64,000 nucleotides of DNA, from NCBI GenBank assembly GCA_047972425.1, contig JBKEAR010000019.1, positions 4,558-68,557 of the forward strand, written 5' to 3'. The notes under the pieces were generated by a model. That model was not told where the DNA came from, did no database searches, and saw only the letters and a program-made list of their open reading frames with translations. Positions 18,952-29,031 of this stretch are shown here, piece after piece; position 1 is the first letter of the stretch, and every line of letters starts with the position of its first letter. Position numbers and translations under genes: made by a program. The stretch is from JBKEAR01 sp047972425. Lineage in GTDB: Bacteria > Pseudomonadota > Alphaproteobacteria > JBKEAR01.

Positions 18952-19845
18952 TTACTTTCTCTCTAAAGTAATGCTCCATTCGGGGCCGGAGTAAACTTTA
19001 TTGACTTCGGAAAAATTATCCATATTGAGGGCAATAGAAACATCTAATAAAGAGTTTAAGTAAATAAGCGGAGTGCCATCGGGCACATCGCCAAATGTGG
19101 ATACATAAGGGATTTCGCCCGTATAAACAACCTCGTTATTATTTTTAATTTCTACGGCAAATATATCGCCATATTCATAGTCCGCAAATGCCGAGCCCGG
19201 AATACTTGTCCATACGTTACCATATTGCGGGTCTAAAATAGGGATATTCCCCATTAATTTACCATTATCAACGGCAACGGTTTGGTAGTTAATCGCCCAA
19301 ACTTCGGCCGGTAATAATTCACCCACTTCTTCAAAGGTAATTTTATTGGCGGCTAAACGGGCACCGGTAAAGGAGTAAACATCGCGGCCATGGAATGTAT
19401 AAGATTTTTCGGAATCTTTACGGCGATTAACAGCTTCGTCGATTTGGCGCACTTCATCAATACCAAAATGCTCGGCAACAAGTGTAAGCGTGCCGTTATC
19501 GGGGGTTACAACAAATTGCCCCGTTTTGGTTTTTAATACAACGGATTTACGGTCGGTACCCACGCCGGGGTCAACCACCGATACAAATACTGTACCCTCT
19601 GGCCAATAGGGCATAGTTTGCATTAAGCGGTAAGAGGCCTCCCAAATATTATAAGCAGGGATTTCATGGGTTAAATCTTCTACTACCAAATTTTTATCCA
19701 CCTCAATCGCCACACCATGCATGGCCGAAACCGCACCGTCTTTAAGCCCAAAGTCGGACTGATAAACCACAATACCGGGTTGCTCGGCCTGTGCCATAGT
19801 GGTTAAAGCCAAAGTAAGGGTAAGCGGAAATAGTATTTTTTTCAT
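18952..19845 (-). CDS. Exported SAM hydroxide adenosyltransferase-like protein (DUF62 family)
   Basis: DUF62 proteins cleave S-adenosylmethionine with water to adenosine and methionine and are related to fluorinases. I start at 19845, just after GGAGGTCATA, instead of a TTG four codons upstream. The 297-residue product opens with a signal peptide (MKKILFPLTLTLALTTMAQA). The family triad is present: D92 and R99 in VVDPGVGTDRK, and H152 in FHGRDVYSF. The motifs SDFGLKDGAVSAMHG and TPDNGTL also fit. Export to the periplasm is odd for an enzyme using a cytosolic cofactor. It stands alone on the minus strand. Confidence 0.85.
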   Translation of the reverse strand: MKKILFPLTLTLALTTMAQAEQPGIVVYQSDFGLKDGAVSAMHGVAIEVDKNLVVEDLTHEIPAYNIWEASYRLMQTMPYWPEGTVFVSVVDPGVGTDRKSVVLKTKTGQFVVTPDNGTLTLVAEHFGIDEVRQIDEAVNRRKDSEKSYTFHGRDVYSFTGARLAANKITFEEVGELLPAEVWAINYQTVAVDNGKLMGNIPILDPQYGNVWTSIPGSAFADYEYGDIFAVEIKNNNEVVYTGEIPYVSTFGDVPDGTPLIYLNSLLDVSIALNMDNFSEVNKVYSGPEWSITLERK

Positions 19846-20256
19846 TATGACCTCCAAATATAAATTGTAAACATTATTAAGGTAAGCATAATCAGGGATA
19901 AGTCAACGTTTTTTGTACAGGTTCCGCCTGTTTGAATTCACTAACTTTGTTAGAACGACTTTACATGCGCCAGACTTCGTCTGTTTGAATTTATGCACGC
20001 TGCATTGAGTAGCTTTCACTATATTTATCTGTCATTACCAGCTTGACTGGCAATCTGTTTACAATAAAAGCATTTGGGATAAGATGCCCAATCAAGTTGG
20101 GCATGACGACAACACAATAATAATCCCTGCACACAGCTACGCTGTGGGCAACTTCGTTGCATTAGGTAATACTAAAATTTATTATCATTTTAAGTAGTAT
20201 TACCTATATTCAAAAATTTATCGGAAGATTAAAATCTGTTTAGGCTATTAATCCAA
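19846..20256. repeat. Gene-free gap with small hairpins and a copy of repeat block module 3
   Basis: No gene is seen. Small three-base-loop hairpins follow one another: CTAAC-ttt-GTTAG (19941-19953), CAGAC-ttc-GTCTG (19971-19983) and GCAAC-ttc-GTTGC (20148-20160). Hairpins with CTTGA-like centres lie at about 20037-20106. Bases 20122-20208 repeat the CACAGC-tac-GCTGTG plus TAGGTAATACT palindrome module also found at 5876-5958 and 35294-35379. The promoter of the DUF62 gene should lie at the left edge, but I cannot pick it out. Confidence 0.75.
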
Positions 20257-20286
20257 CAAAAAAGCCCAATGATGTTTCATCGGGCT
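20257..20286 (-). terminator. Rho-independent terminator after rpoC
   Basis: Read on the minus strand, AGCCC and GGGCT arms with an extended stem (AGCCCGATG / CATTGGGCT) are followed by TTTTTTG. It lies 27 bases after the rpoC stop and ends the rpoBC operon. Confidence 0.88.
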
Positions 20287-20312
20287 CTAAAGTTATGCAT
20301 GGTAAAAGATTG

Positions 20313-23300
20313 TTATTTAATATCTTCTACAATACCTAGTTCGGCAGTTAATGCAGCTTGTAAATCTTCTTCAATTGCATCCATATCCGCAATGGGCTGA
20401 ACCGCAATCTCTTTAATCCGATCCATCGCCGCACCTGTACCTGCAGGGATAAGACGACCCACAATAACATTTTCTTTAATGCCATCGAGCCTATCTACCT
20501 TGCCCGAAACCGCAGCCTCGGTAAGTACACGGGTAGTTTCTTGGAAGGAAGCTGCCGAAATAAAGCTACGTGTTTGTAAGCTGGCTTTGGTAATACCTTG
20601 CAATACAGGGTGACCCGATGCCGGTTTACCGCCCTCGGCCAATACACGTTCATTTTCAGCATCAAGCTCTTCACGGTCCACTTGCTCGCCAACCAATAGG
20701 TGACTATCGCCTGCATCCATAATTTCAATTTTACGGAGCATTTGGCGCACAATAGTTTCGATATGTTTATCGTTAATTCCCACACCTTGTAGGCGATAAA
20801 CCTCTTGCACTTCCTCTACCATATAATCGGCAAGGGCTTCTACACCCATTACCCGTAAAATATCGTGGGGAACCAAAGCACCATCGGTTAAAGCTTCACC
20901 TTTTTCCACATAATCGCCCTCATGCACCATCACTTGTTTGTCACGACCCACAAGATATTCAATCTCCTCGGCATCTTCTGCATCGGGGGTTAAAATGAGA
21001 CGGCGGCGGTTTTTATAGTCTTTACCAAAACTAATATGCCCGGCAGCTTCGGCAATGGTTGCAAAATCTTTGGGGCGGCGAGCCTCAAAGAGTTCAGCCA
21101 CACGGGGCAGACCACCGGTAATATCGCGTGTTTTAGCCGATTCACGGGGCACACGGGCAATAACGTCACCCGGTTTTACCTTTTGGCCGTCATTCACAAT
21201 TAACACCCCGTTGGGTTGTAAGAAGTAGCGAGCCTCGGCACCGGTGGCGTTAGTAATCACCTCACCGGCATCGTCACGTAAAGTTACGCGGGGGCGTAAG
21301 TCGGCACCACGGGCGGTTTGCCGCCAGTCGATAACCACTTTAGAGGAAATACCCGTGGCTTCGTCCATTTGTTCGGTCATCGAAAGACCATCGACTAAAT
21401 CCACATAATTGGCAATACCTTCGCGTTCCACTAAGATAGGCGCGGTAAACGGATCCCACTCAACCAATGTTTGGTTGGCCTCTACCTTATCGCCGTCTTT
21501 TACTCGTAAAATCGAGCCGTAAGGGATACGGTGACGGGCACGTTGGGTACCGTTATCATCAAATACAGTTAACTCGCCAGAGCGTGATAACACAATGGTT
21601 TGATTATCGGAATTCACCACGGTTTGGGTGTTTTTAAAGCCAACAACACCGGCAACAACGGCCTCAATTTTCGATTGCTCGGCACCACGCTGTGCCGCAC
21701 CACCAATATGGAATGTACGCATGGTAAGCTGTGTGCCGGGCTCCCCAATGGATTGCGCCGCAATAACACCCACGGCTTCACCCATATTAACATCGGTACC
21801 ACGGGCAAGGTCGCGGCCATAACAATGGGCGCAAATACCTTGCTTAGAGGCACATGTGAGCGGGCTACGTAAATGAATACTTTCCACACCCGATGTATCA
21901 ATAAGCGGCATATGTTTTTCTTCGACCATTTCACCTTTTTGTAAAATAATCTCTTTGGTGCGTGGGTTAACCACATCTTCAAGCACGCGGCGGCCTAAGC
22001 TACGCTCGGCCAAAGATGCCACAACTTCACCACCATCAATCACCGCCCGAACAGTCACACCTTCTTCGGTTCCGCAATCGGTTTCGGTAATAATACAATC
22101 TTGTGCAACATCTACAAGGCGGCGGGTTAAATAACCGGAGTTCGCTGTTTTAAGCGCTGTATCGGCCAAACCTTTACGGGCACCGTGGGTGGAATCGAAA
22201 TATTCAAGTACCGATAAACCTTCTTTAAAGTTAGAGATAATCGGGGTTTCGATAATCTCACCATTCGGTTTGGCCATCAATCCGCGCATACCGGCAAGCT
22301 GTTTCATCTGTGCGGCAGAGCCCCGCGCACCCGAATGGCTCATCATATAAAGAGAGTTAACAGGTTGGCCGGGCTTGGCTTTAGATAAACCGTCCATCAT
22401 GGCGTTTGATACTGCATCACCACAGGCCGACCAAGCGTCAATCACCTTGTTGTATTTTTCACCCCGGGTGATTAAACCATCTTGATATTGGCGCTCATAG
22501 GCTTTTACTTGCTCTTCGGTATCGCCTACCAATTTGGCTTTGGCAGTAGGGATAACCATATCGTCCTTACCAAAGGATACACCCGAGCGACAAGCCCATT
22601 CGTAACCTAAAGCCATAAGGCTATCGGCAAATAAAACGGTTTCTTTTTGGCCACAATGACGATAAACGGCATCTATCGCATTACCAATGGCTTTTTTGGT
22701 GAGCAATGTATTTAAAATATCAAAGCTAATGAATTTATTAACAGGCACAAGCTCCGATAATATTAACCGACCCGGTGTGGTATCGACCACCTCGTAAGTA
22801 ATATTACCTTCGCTATCCGATGTTGGTACACGACCTTTAACCTTAGCATGGAGTGATACGATATTATTATCTAACGCTTGTTGCACTTCGCCCACATCGG
22901 TAAAAATCATGCCTTCGCCGGGTTCGCCATCGCGCTCAATGGATAAATAATACAGACCCAAAACGATATCCTGAGAAGGCACAATAATCGGCTTACCATT
23001 GGCCGGTGAGAGAATATTGTTGGTGGACATCATAAGCACACGGGCTTCTAATTGTGCCTCGAGCGATAAAGGTACGTGCACCGCCATTTGGTCGCCATCG
23101 AAGTCGGCGTTAAAGGCCGCACATACCAATGGGTGTAAATGGATAGCCTTACCCTCAATTAGCCGTGGCTCAAAAGCTTGGATACCCAAGCGGTGTAAAG
23201 TTGGCGCACGGTTTAAGAGAACAGGGTGCTCCCGAATAACTTCTTCTAAAATATCCCAAACTTCGGGGCGGCCTTTTTCTACCATGCGCCGTGCGGCCTT

Positions 23301-24494
23301 AATGGTAGTGGCATAGCCATATTGCTCGAGCTTGGCATAAATAAAGGGTTTAAATAGCTCAATTGCCATTTTTTTAGGTAAACCACATTCGTGTAATTTT
23401 AGGTATGGCCCGGTTGTAATTACCGAACGGCCAGAGTAATCTACCCGTTTACCCAATAAGTTTTGGCGGAAACGCCCTTGTTTACCTTTAAGCATATCCG
23501 AAAGTGATTTTAATGGGCGGCGGTTGGCACCGGTAATGGCGCGGCCACGGCGACCGTTATCGTATAAAGCATCCACAGATTCTTGTAACATACGTTTTTC
23601 GTTGCGAATGATAATCTCGGGCGCGCGTAGCTCAATCAGGCGTTTTAAACGGTTGTTACGGTTAATCACACGGCGATAAAGATCGTTTAAATCCGATGTT
23701 GCAAAACGGCCGCCATCCAACGGAACTAACGGGCGAAGCTCTGGCGGAAGAACAGGCAGCACTTCTAAAATCATCCATTCTGGGCGTGTGCCCGATGCCA
23801 AAAAGGCCTCAAGTAATTTTAAGCGTTTAATCAGTTTTTTACGCTTAGTTTCGGATTTAGATTCTTTAAATTCGACCGATAAACGCGCACGCTCAGTTTC
23901 TAAATCGATACCCGCTAAAATTTTGCGTATCGCCTCGGCACCAATGCCCACCTCAAAAGTATCCGAGCCAAAGTCATCAATCGCTTTTTGATATTGGTCT
24001 TCATTAAGCAAATCAAATTGCTTAAGGTTGGTTAAGCCGGGTTCCATCACAATATAATTTTCAAAATAAAGCACACGCTCTAAATCTTTTAATGTGATAT
24101 CAATCATTAAGCCGATACGTGATGGTAATGATTTTAAAAACCAAATATGGGCAACGGGCGCTGCAAGGTCGATATGACCCATGCGCTCGCGGCGTACTTT
24201 TTGCACCGTAACCTCTACACCACATTTTTCGCACACAATACCTTTATATTTCATGCGCTTATATTTGCCACATAAACATTCGTAATCTTTTACAGGGCCA
24301 AAGATGCGGGCACAAAATAGGCCGTCGCGCTCGGGTTTGAATGTGCGGTAGTTAATGGTTTCGGGCTTTTTGACCTCACCCCAAGACCAAGAGCGGACTT
24401 TTTCGGGCGATGCAATAGAAATACGAATTTGATCAAAGCGGCTACCAACGCCGGCATTGCCCATCATACGTTCAATTTGTTGATTTTTAGACAT
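20313..24494 (-). CDS. rpoC: DNA-directed RNA polymerase subunit beta'
   Basis: RpoC forms one half of the polymerase active-site cleft. The 1393-residue protein has the N-terminal zinc site (CLCGKYKRMKYKGIVCEKCG), the catalytic Mg motif NADFDGDQMAVH near residue 460 and the second zinc cluster with CASKQGICAHCYG. The trigger-loop and bridge-helix region includes AAQSIGEPGTQLTMRTFH. TAGGAG precedes the start. It follows rpoB after 89 bases containing a small hairpin. Length is typical for alphaproteobacteria. Confidence 0.99.
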   Translation of the reverse strand: MSKNQQIERMMGNAGVGSRFDQIRISIASPEKVRSWSWGEVKKPETINYRTFKPERDGLFCARIFGPVKDYECLCGKYKRMKYKGIVCEKCGVEVTVQKVRRERMGHIDLAAPVAHIWFLKSLPSRIGLMIDITLKDLERVLYFENYIVMEPGLTNLKQFDLLNEDQYQKAIDDFGSDTFEVGIGAEAIRKILAGIDLETERARLSVEFKESKSETKRKKLIKRLKLLEAFLASGTRPEWMILEVLPVLPPELRPLVPLDGGRFATSDLNDLYRRVINRNNRLKRLIELRAPEIIIRNEKRMLQESVDALYDNGRRGRAITGANRRPLKSLSDMLKGKQGRFRQNLLGKRVDYSGRSVITTGPYLKLHECGLPKKMAIELFKPFIYAKLEQYGYATTIKAARRMVEKGRPEVWDILEEVIREHPVLLNRAPTLHRLGIQAFEPRLIEGKAIHLHPLVCAAFNADFDGDQMAVHVPLSLEAQLEARVLMMSTNNILSPANGKPIIVPSQDIVLGLYYLSIERDGEPGEGMIFTDVGEVQQALDNNIVSLHAKVKGRVPTSDSEGNITYEVVDTTPGRLILSELVPVNKFISFDILNTLLTKKAIGNAIDAVYRHCGQKETVLFADSLMALGYEWACRSGVSFGKDDMVIPTAKAKLVGDTEEQVKAYERQYQDGLITRGEKYNKVIDAWSACGDAVSNAMMDGLSKAKPGQPVNSLYMMSHSGARGSAAQMKQLAGMRGLMAKPNGEIIETPIISNFKEGLSVLEYFDSTHGARKGLADTALKTANSGYLTRRLVDVAQDCIITETDCGTEEGVTVRAVIDGGEVVASLAERSLGRRVLEDVVNPRTKEIILQKGEMVEEKHMPLIDTSGVESIHLRSPLTCASKQGICAHCYGRDLARGTDVNMGEAVGVIAAQSIGEPGTQLTMRTFHIGGAAQRGAEQSKIEAVVAGVVGFKNTQTVVNSDNQTIVLSRSGELTVFDDNGTQRARHRIPYGSILRVKDGDKVEANQTLVEWDPFTAPILVEREGIANYVDLVDGLSMTEQMDEATGISSKVVIDWRQTARGADLRPRVTLRDDAGEVITNATGAEARYFLQPNGVLIVNDGQKVKPGDVIARVPRESAKTRDITGGLPRVAELFEARRPKDFATIAEAAGHISFGKDYKNRRRLILTPDAEDAEEIEYLVGRDKQVMVHEGDYVEKGEALTDGALVPHDILRVMGVEALADYMVEEVQEVYRLQGVGINDKHIETIVRQMLRKIEIMDAGDSHLLVGEQVDREELDAENERVLAEGGKPASGHPVLQGITKASLQTRSFISAASFQETTRVLTEAAVSGKVDRLDGIKENVIVGRLIPAGTGAAMDRIKEIAVQPIADMDAIEEDLQAALTAELGIVEDIK

Positions 24495-24583
24495 ATATAA
24501 AACTCCTAAAAGAGATATTAAGGGACTGTTTAAACATGTTTTAGCTTGTGCAGCCCCTTATTGATCCTGATATTTCCCAAATA

Positions 24584-27500
24584 TTAATATTTACCGTAAG
24601 TTAAATCGACATTTAAACTCAATGCCTGTAACTCTTTGATTAAAACATTAAAGCTTTCGGGGATACCGGCTTCAAAATTATCTTCGCCACGCACAATGGC
24701 CTCATATACTTTGGTTCGTCCGGCTTGGTCGTCGGATTTTACGGTGAGCATTTCTTGTAAAGTATAAGCGGCACCATAGGCTTCGAGCGCCCAAACTTCC
24801 ATCTCACCAAAACGCTGACCACCAAATTGGGCTTTACCACCCAATGGTTGCTGCGTAACAAGGCTGTATGGGCCGGTTGAGCGGGCATGGATTTTTTCGT
24901 CCACAAGGTGATGAAGCTTAAGCATGTAAATATAACCCACCGTAGTTGTACGGGTGAAATATTCGCCTGTACGGCCATCAATCAGGCGTACCTGACCCGA
25001 TGACGGTAAACCGGCACGCTCTAAGGCTTCGTTAATATCGGCTTCGACCGCACCATCAAATACCGGTGTTGCAATTGGCACACCACCACGGAGATTTTCG
25101 GCTAAATCAATGACATCTAAATCGTCAAAACCAGCAATCTCTTTAATAATGCCCTTATCTTGGTAAGCCCAATTGAGTTTATCGCGGAGATCACCAATGG
25201 TTTTTTCGCCCAAATGAACATCATCTAACACATCGGCAATTTGGCGACCTAAAGCATTACCAGCCCAACCAAGGTGGGTTTCTAAAATTTGCCCCACATT
25301 CATCCGCGATGGCACACCAAGGGGATTTAAACAGATATCCACAGGAGTACCGTCGTCTAAGAAAGGCATATCTTCTTGGGGTAAAATACGCGAGATCACA
25401 CCTTTGTTACCATGGCGACCCGCCATTTTATCACCGGGTTGGAGTTTACGTTTAATCGCAATGTAAACTTTAACCATTTTCATTACGCCGGGTAAAAGCT
25501 CATCGCCCCGTTGTAATTTATCCACTTTATCTTCAAAGCGTTTTTGTAAATTGCTCACGGTTTCTTCAAACTCGCCGCGCATATCTTCTACCAGTAACAT
25601 GGTATCTTCATTTTCCACATTAATTTTGGCAAGCTGTGCGGCGGTATAAGCTTCGAACACATCATGGGTAATCACAGTGCCTTTGCGTAAACCCTCAGGC
25701 CCCGATACCACTTTTTGATCCAAAAGTAATTCGCGTAAACGGGTGGTAAAGCTGCGCTCTAAAATGGCACGTTCGTCATCGCGGTCGCGGGCTAAACGTT
25801 CAATCTCATGGCGTTCAATGGCCAATGCACGTTCATCTTTTTCTACACCGCGGCGGTTAAATACCTGCACGCCCACAACCGTACCTTCTTCCCCGGGGGG
25901 GAGACGGAGCGACGTATCACGAACATCCGATGCTTTTTCGCCAAAGATAGCCCGAAGCAATTTTTCTTCTGGTGTTACGGGGCTTTCGCCTTTAGGGGTT
26001 ACTTTACCCACCAAAATATCACCCGAGCGAACCTCGGCACCCACATAAACAATGCCGGCTTCGTCTAGGTTGCGTAAAGCTTCTTCGCCCACATTCGGGA
26101 TATCGCGGGTGATTTCTTCTTGCCCCAATTTGGTATCCCGTGCCATGACCTCAAATTCTTCTATATGAATAGAAGTAAATACGTCATCGCGCACAATACG
26201 CTCAGAAATTAAGATAGAATCCTCAAAGTTATAACCGTTCCAAGGCATAAAGGCCACAAGCACGTTTTTACCTAAAGCCAATTCGCCCAAATCAATGGAA
26301 GGGCCATCGGCAATAATATCACCGGCTTTAATGGATTCACCCACCTTAACTAAGGGGCGTTGGTTAATACATGTATTTTGGTTAGAGCGTGTATATTTAC
26401 GTAAATTATAAATATCCACACCATCTGTACGGCCGGTTTTGGGGTCAACCGCACGCACCACAATACGGGTGGCATCTACTTGGTCCACCACACCATCGCG
26501 GTTGGCATTAACAGCTGCGCCAGAGTCGGCAGCCACAATGGCTTCCATACCTGTACCCACAAGTGGGGCCTCGGGACGAATAAGCGGCACGGCTTGGCGT
26601 TGCATGTTCGAGCCCATAAGTGCCCGGTTCGCATCGTCATTTTCTAAAAACGGAATAAGTGCTGCAGCAACCGAAACCACCTGTTTAGGCGAAACGTCAA
26701 TATAATCGACTTCCGAAGGCGGAACAACAACGTGCTCGCCATTTTGGCGGCAGTTCACAAGCTCCTCGGTCAATTGACCTTTTTTATCAACCAATGAGTT
26801 GGCCTGTGCAATGATATGTTTGCCTTCTTCGATGGCGCTCATATATTCCACTTCTTTTTCCAACGTACCTTCGGTCACTTTACGATAAGGTGTTTCGATA
26901 AACCCGTATTTATTAATACGTGCATAAGTCGCTAGTGAGTTGATAAGACCAATATTGGGGCCCTCAGGTGTTTCAATGGGGCAAATACGGCCATAATGGG
27001 TTGGGTGTACATCGCGCACCTCAAAACCGGCACGCTCGCGGGTTAAACCGCCGGGGCCTAAGGCCGATAAGCGGCGTTTATGGGTAACTTCCGATAGTGG
27101 GTTGGTTTGATCCATAAATTGCGAAAGCTGCGATGAACCAAAGAACTCACGAATAGCACCGGCAACAGGGCGGGCATTGATGAGATCGTGCGGCATGGCA
27201 CTTTCCATATCCACCGTACCCATACGCTCGCGTATTGCACGTTCCATACGGAGCAAGCCGATACGCACTTGGTTTTCCATTAATTCGCCTACTGAGCGAA
27301 TACGGCGGTTACCAAGGTGGTCAATATCGTCAACTTCGCCTTTACCATCTTTTAAATCATGGAGGATTTTAACGGTTTCAACAATATCTTCCTTACGTAA
27401 TACACGCAAGCTATCATCGGTTTTAAAACCAAGGCGGGCATTCATTTTTACCCGACCCACAGCCGATAAATCATAGCGGTCTAAATCGAAAAATAAGCTA

Positions 27501-28756
27501 TGGAATAAAGCCTCGGCAGCCTCTACAGTTGGTGGCTCACCGGGGCGCATAACACGGTAAATATCAATTAAGGCTTCCTCGCGGTTGGTGTTGCGGTCTA
27601 CCATTAATGTATTACGTATCCAAGGGCCTTTGGTATGACCATCGATATCCAAAATAGAAATCTCTTTCACTTTGGCTTCTTTAATAGCAGCCAAAAAGCC
27701 TTCATCAATCTCGGCACCGGCTTCACCAAAAATTTCACCGGTTTCGCCGTTAAAATGGTCAACCGCTAAATAACGGCCAATAAGCTCATTTTCTTTAAGC
27801 AAATAATGGGTGAATTTATCTTCCTTAAGCTGTTTGGCAAGGCGCGGGGTAATTTTACGCCCAGCTTTTACAACAACTTCGCCTGTTTTGGGGTCGGTTA
27901 AATCGTTATAAGCAATGGTGCCAATAGATTGATCAATATCAAAAGCCACTTTCCATCCACCGCGGGTGGTGGTAACTTTTTGGGTATGGTAAAAAATGCT
28001 TAAAATTTCTTCGGCACTCATACCTTCTACTTCCGAAGCATCAAGCTCTACACCTTTTTTGGCGGCATCAATACGGGCTTTTTCGGTTTCGGCCGAGTCA
28101 AGCGCCATTAACATGGTGGTTAAGGGGAGCTTACGGCGGCGGTCGATACGCACATGCATAATATCTTTCGGGTCAAACTCAAAATCCAACCAGCTACCGC
28201 GGTAAGGGATAACACGGGCAGCAAATAAAAACTTACCCGATGTATGGGTGCGCCCGCCATCATGGTCAAAAAACACGCCGGGTGAGCGGTGGGTTTGCGA
28301 TACAATCACACGCTCAGTACCATTAATGATAAAAGTACCATTTTCGGTCATTAGCGGCATATCGCCAATAAAAACCTCTTGCTCTTTAATATCACGAACA
28401 GAGCGCATGCCACTATCTTCATCGATATCCCAAACCACAAGGCGCAAAGTAGAGCGCAAAGGGGCCGACCATGTTGCACCGCGCTGGGTACATTCTTCTT
28501 GGTCATATTTGGGTTCTTCAAATTCGTATTTAATATATTCGAGCGTTGCGGTTTCGGCATAATCATTTACCGGAAAAACCGAGGCAAAAGCACCCTCTAA
28601 ACCGGTATCGGTTCTATCTTGGGATTTCACTTCTCTTTGTAAAAATTGCTCATAAGAATTACGTTGGACTTCAATTAAGTTCGGCATATTCACAGCAGCC
28701 GGAATACGGCCATAAGAGCGACGAATACGACGACGTTCCGTAAAGGATCGAGACAT
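24584..28756 (-). CDS. rpoB: DNA-directed RNA polymerase subunit beta
   Basis: RpoB is the second large polymerase subunit. I start at the ATG at 28756, six bases after TAGGTG, giving 1390 residues; an in-frame TTG three codons earlier is less likely. The rifampicin-binding region reads SQLSQFMDQTNPLSEVTHKRRLSALGPGG, and the wild-type Asp, His and Ser positions are present. The C-terminus carries KPGDKMAGRHGNKGV-like and GGKAQFGGQRFGEMEVWALEAYGAA segments. Upstream there is no rplL or rplJ, which is unusual; it has its own predicted promoter and a structured leader. Confidence 0.99.
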   Translation of the reverse strand: MSRSFTERRRIRRSYGRIPAAVNMPNLIEVQRNSYEQFLQREVKSQDRTDTGLEGAFASVFPVNDYAETATLEYIKYEFEEPKYDQEECTQRGATWSAPLRSTLRLVVWDIDEDSGMRSVRDIKEQEVFIGDMPLMTENGTFIINGTERVIVSQTHRSPGVFFDHDGGRTHTSGKFLFAARVIPYRGSWLDFEFDPKDIMHVRIDRRRKLPLTTMLMALDSAETEKARIDAAKKGVELDASEVEGMSAEEILSIFYHTQKVTTTRGGWKVAFDIDQSIGTIAYNDLTDPKTGEVVVKAGRKITPRLAKQLKEDKFTHYLLKENELIGRYLAVDHFNGETGEIFGEAGAEIDEGFLAAIKEAKVKEISILDIDGHTKGPWIRNTLMVDRNTNREEALIDIYRVMRPGEPPTVEAAEALFHSLFFDLDRYDLSAVGRVKMNARLGFKTDDSLRVLRKEDIVETVKILHDLKDGKGEVDDIDHLGNRRIRSVGELMENQVRIGLLRMERAIRERMGTVDMESAMPHDLINARPVAGAIREFFGSSQLSQFMDQTNPLSEVTHKRRLSALGPGGLTRERAGFEVRDVHPTHYGRICPIETPEGPNIGLINSLATYARINKYGFIETPYRKVTEGTLEKEVEYMSAIEEGKHIIAQANSLVDKKGQLTEELVNCRQNGEHVVVPPSEVDYIDVSPKQVVSVAAALIPFLENDDANRALMGSNMQRQAVPLIRPEAPLVGTGMEAIVAADSGAAVNANRDGVVDQVDATRIVVRAVDPKTGRTDGVDIYNLRKYTRSNQNTCINQRPLVKVGESIKAGDIIADGPSIDLGELALGKNVLVAFMPWNGYNFEDSILISERIVRDDVFTSIHIEEFEVMARDTKLGQEEITRDIPNVGEEALRNLDEAGIVYVGAEVRSGDILVGKVTPKGESPVTPEEKLLRAIFGEKASDVRDTSLRLPPGEEGTVVGVQVFNRRGVEKDERALAIERHEIERLARDRDDERAILERSFTTRLRELLLDQKVVSGPEGLRKGTVITHDVFEAYTAAQLAKINVENEDTMLLVEDMRGEFEETVSNLQKRFEDKVDKLQRGDELLPGVMKMVKVYIAIKRKLQPGDKMAGRHGNKGVISRILPQEDMPFLDDGTPVDICLNPLGVPSRMNVGQILETHLGWAGNALGRQIADVLDDVHLGEKTIGDLRDKLNWAYQDKGIIKEIAGFDDLDVIDLAENLRGGVPIATPVFDGAVEADINEALERAGLPSSGQVRLIDGRTGEYFTRTTTVGYIYMLKLHHLVDEKIHARSTGPYSLVTQQPLGGKAQFGGQRFGEMEVWALEAYGAAYTLQEMLTVKSDDQAGRTKVYEAIVRGEDNFEAGIPESFNVLIKELQALSLNVDLTYGKY

Positions 28757-28786
28757 TATCAACACCTATATTTCATTAATGACACT

Positions 28787-28922
28787 TTCGTTAATTAAAT
28801 AACGAACCAAAACCCCAAAGGCGGGAGCTAAATCCGCAATGTCCCCCATTGCAGTTTAACCGGGGCCGGGTGCCGCAGGTTATTTTGTCTTTTCGGTCGG
28901 GGAACCCATCGGAACAAAATAA
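28787..28922 (-). promoter_or_regulatory. Structured rpoB leader (two hairpins)
   Basis: Within the untranslated leader, TTATTTTGT (28880-28888) pairs with ACAAAATAA (28914-28922). TTCGTTA (28787-28793) pairs with TAACGAA (28800-28806) about 30 bases before the rpoB start. They could affect translation or RNA stability, but no known riboswitch or protein site is recognised. Confidence 0.45.
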
Positions 28923-29001
28923 CGGCATAAAAACGACAAAAAAACCAGCTTTCGGGCTATCCAAAAACTGCGCTTATAGAATCATTTCAAATTACTTAGT
29001 T

Positions 29002-29031
29002 AATATGGCATATTATGGGGGGGGGTGTCAA
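29002..29031 (-). promoter_or_regulatory. rpoB: Predicted rpoBC promoter with a C9 tract in the spacer
   Basis: On the minus strand TTGACA (29026-29031) is followed by an 18-base spacer and CATATT (29002-29007). It lies about 245 bases before the rpoB start. The spacer begins with nine consecutive C residues (29017-29025 as Gs on the plus strand). A promoter is needed here because no ribosomal protein genes precede rpoB. The assignment rests on sequence match and position. Confidence 0.55.

Noticed and set aside
24739..28766. Several plus- and minus-strand open frames inside rpoB and rpoC
   Set aside because: All are overprinted by essential, well-conserved genes and look like low-complexity shadow translations.
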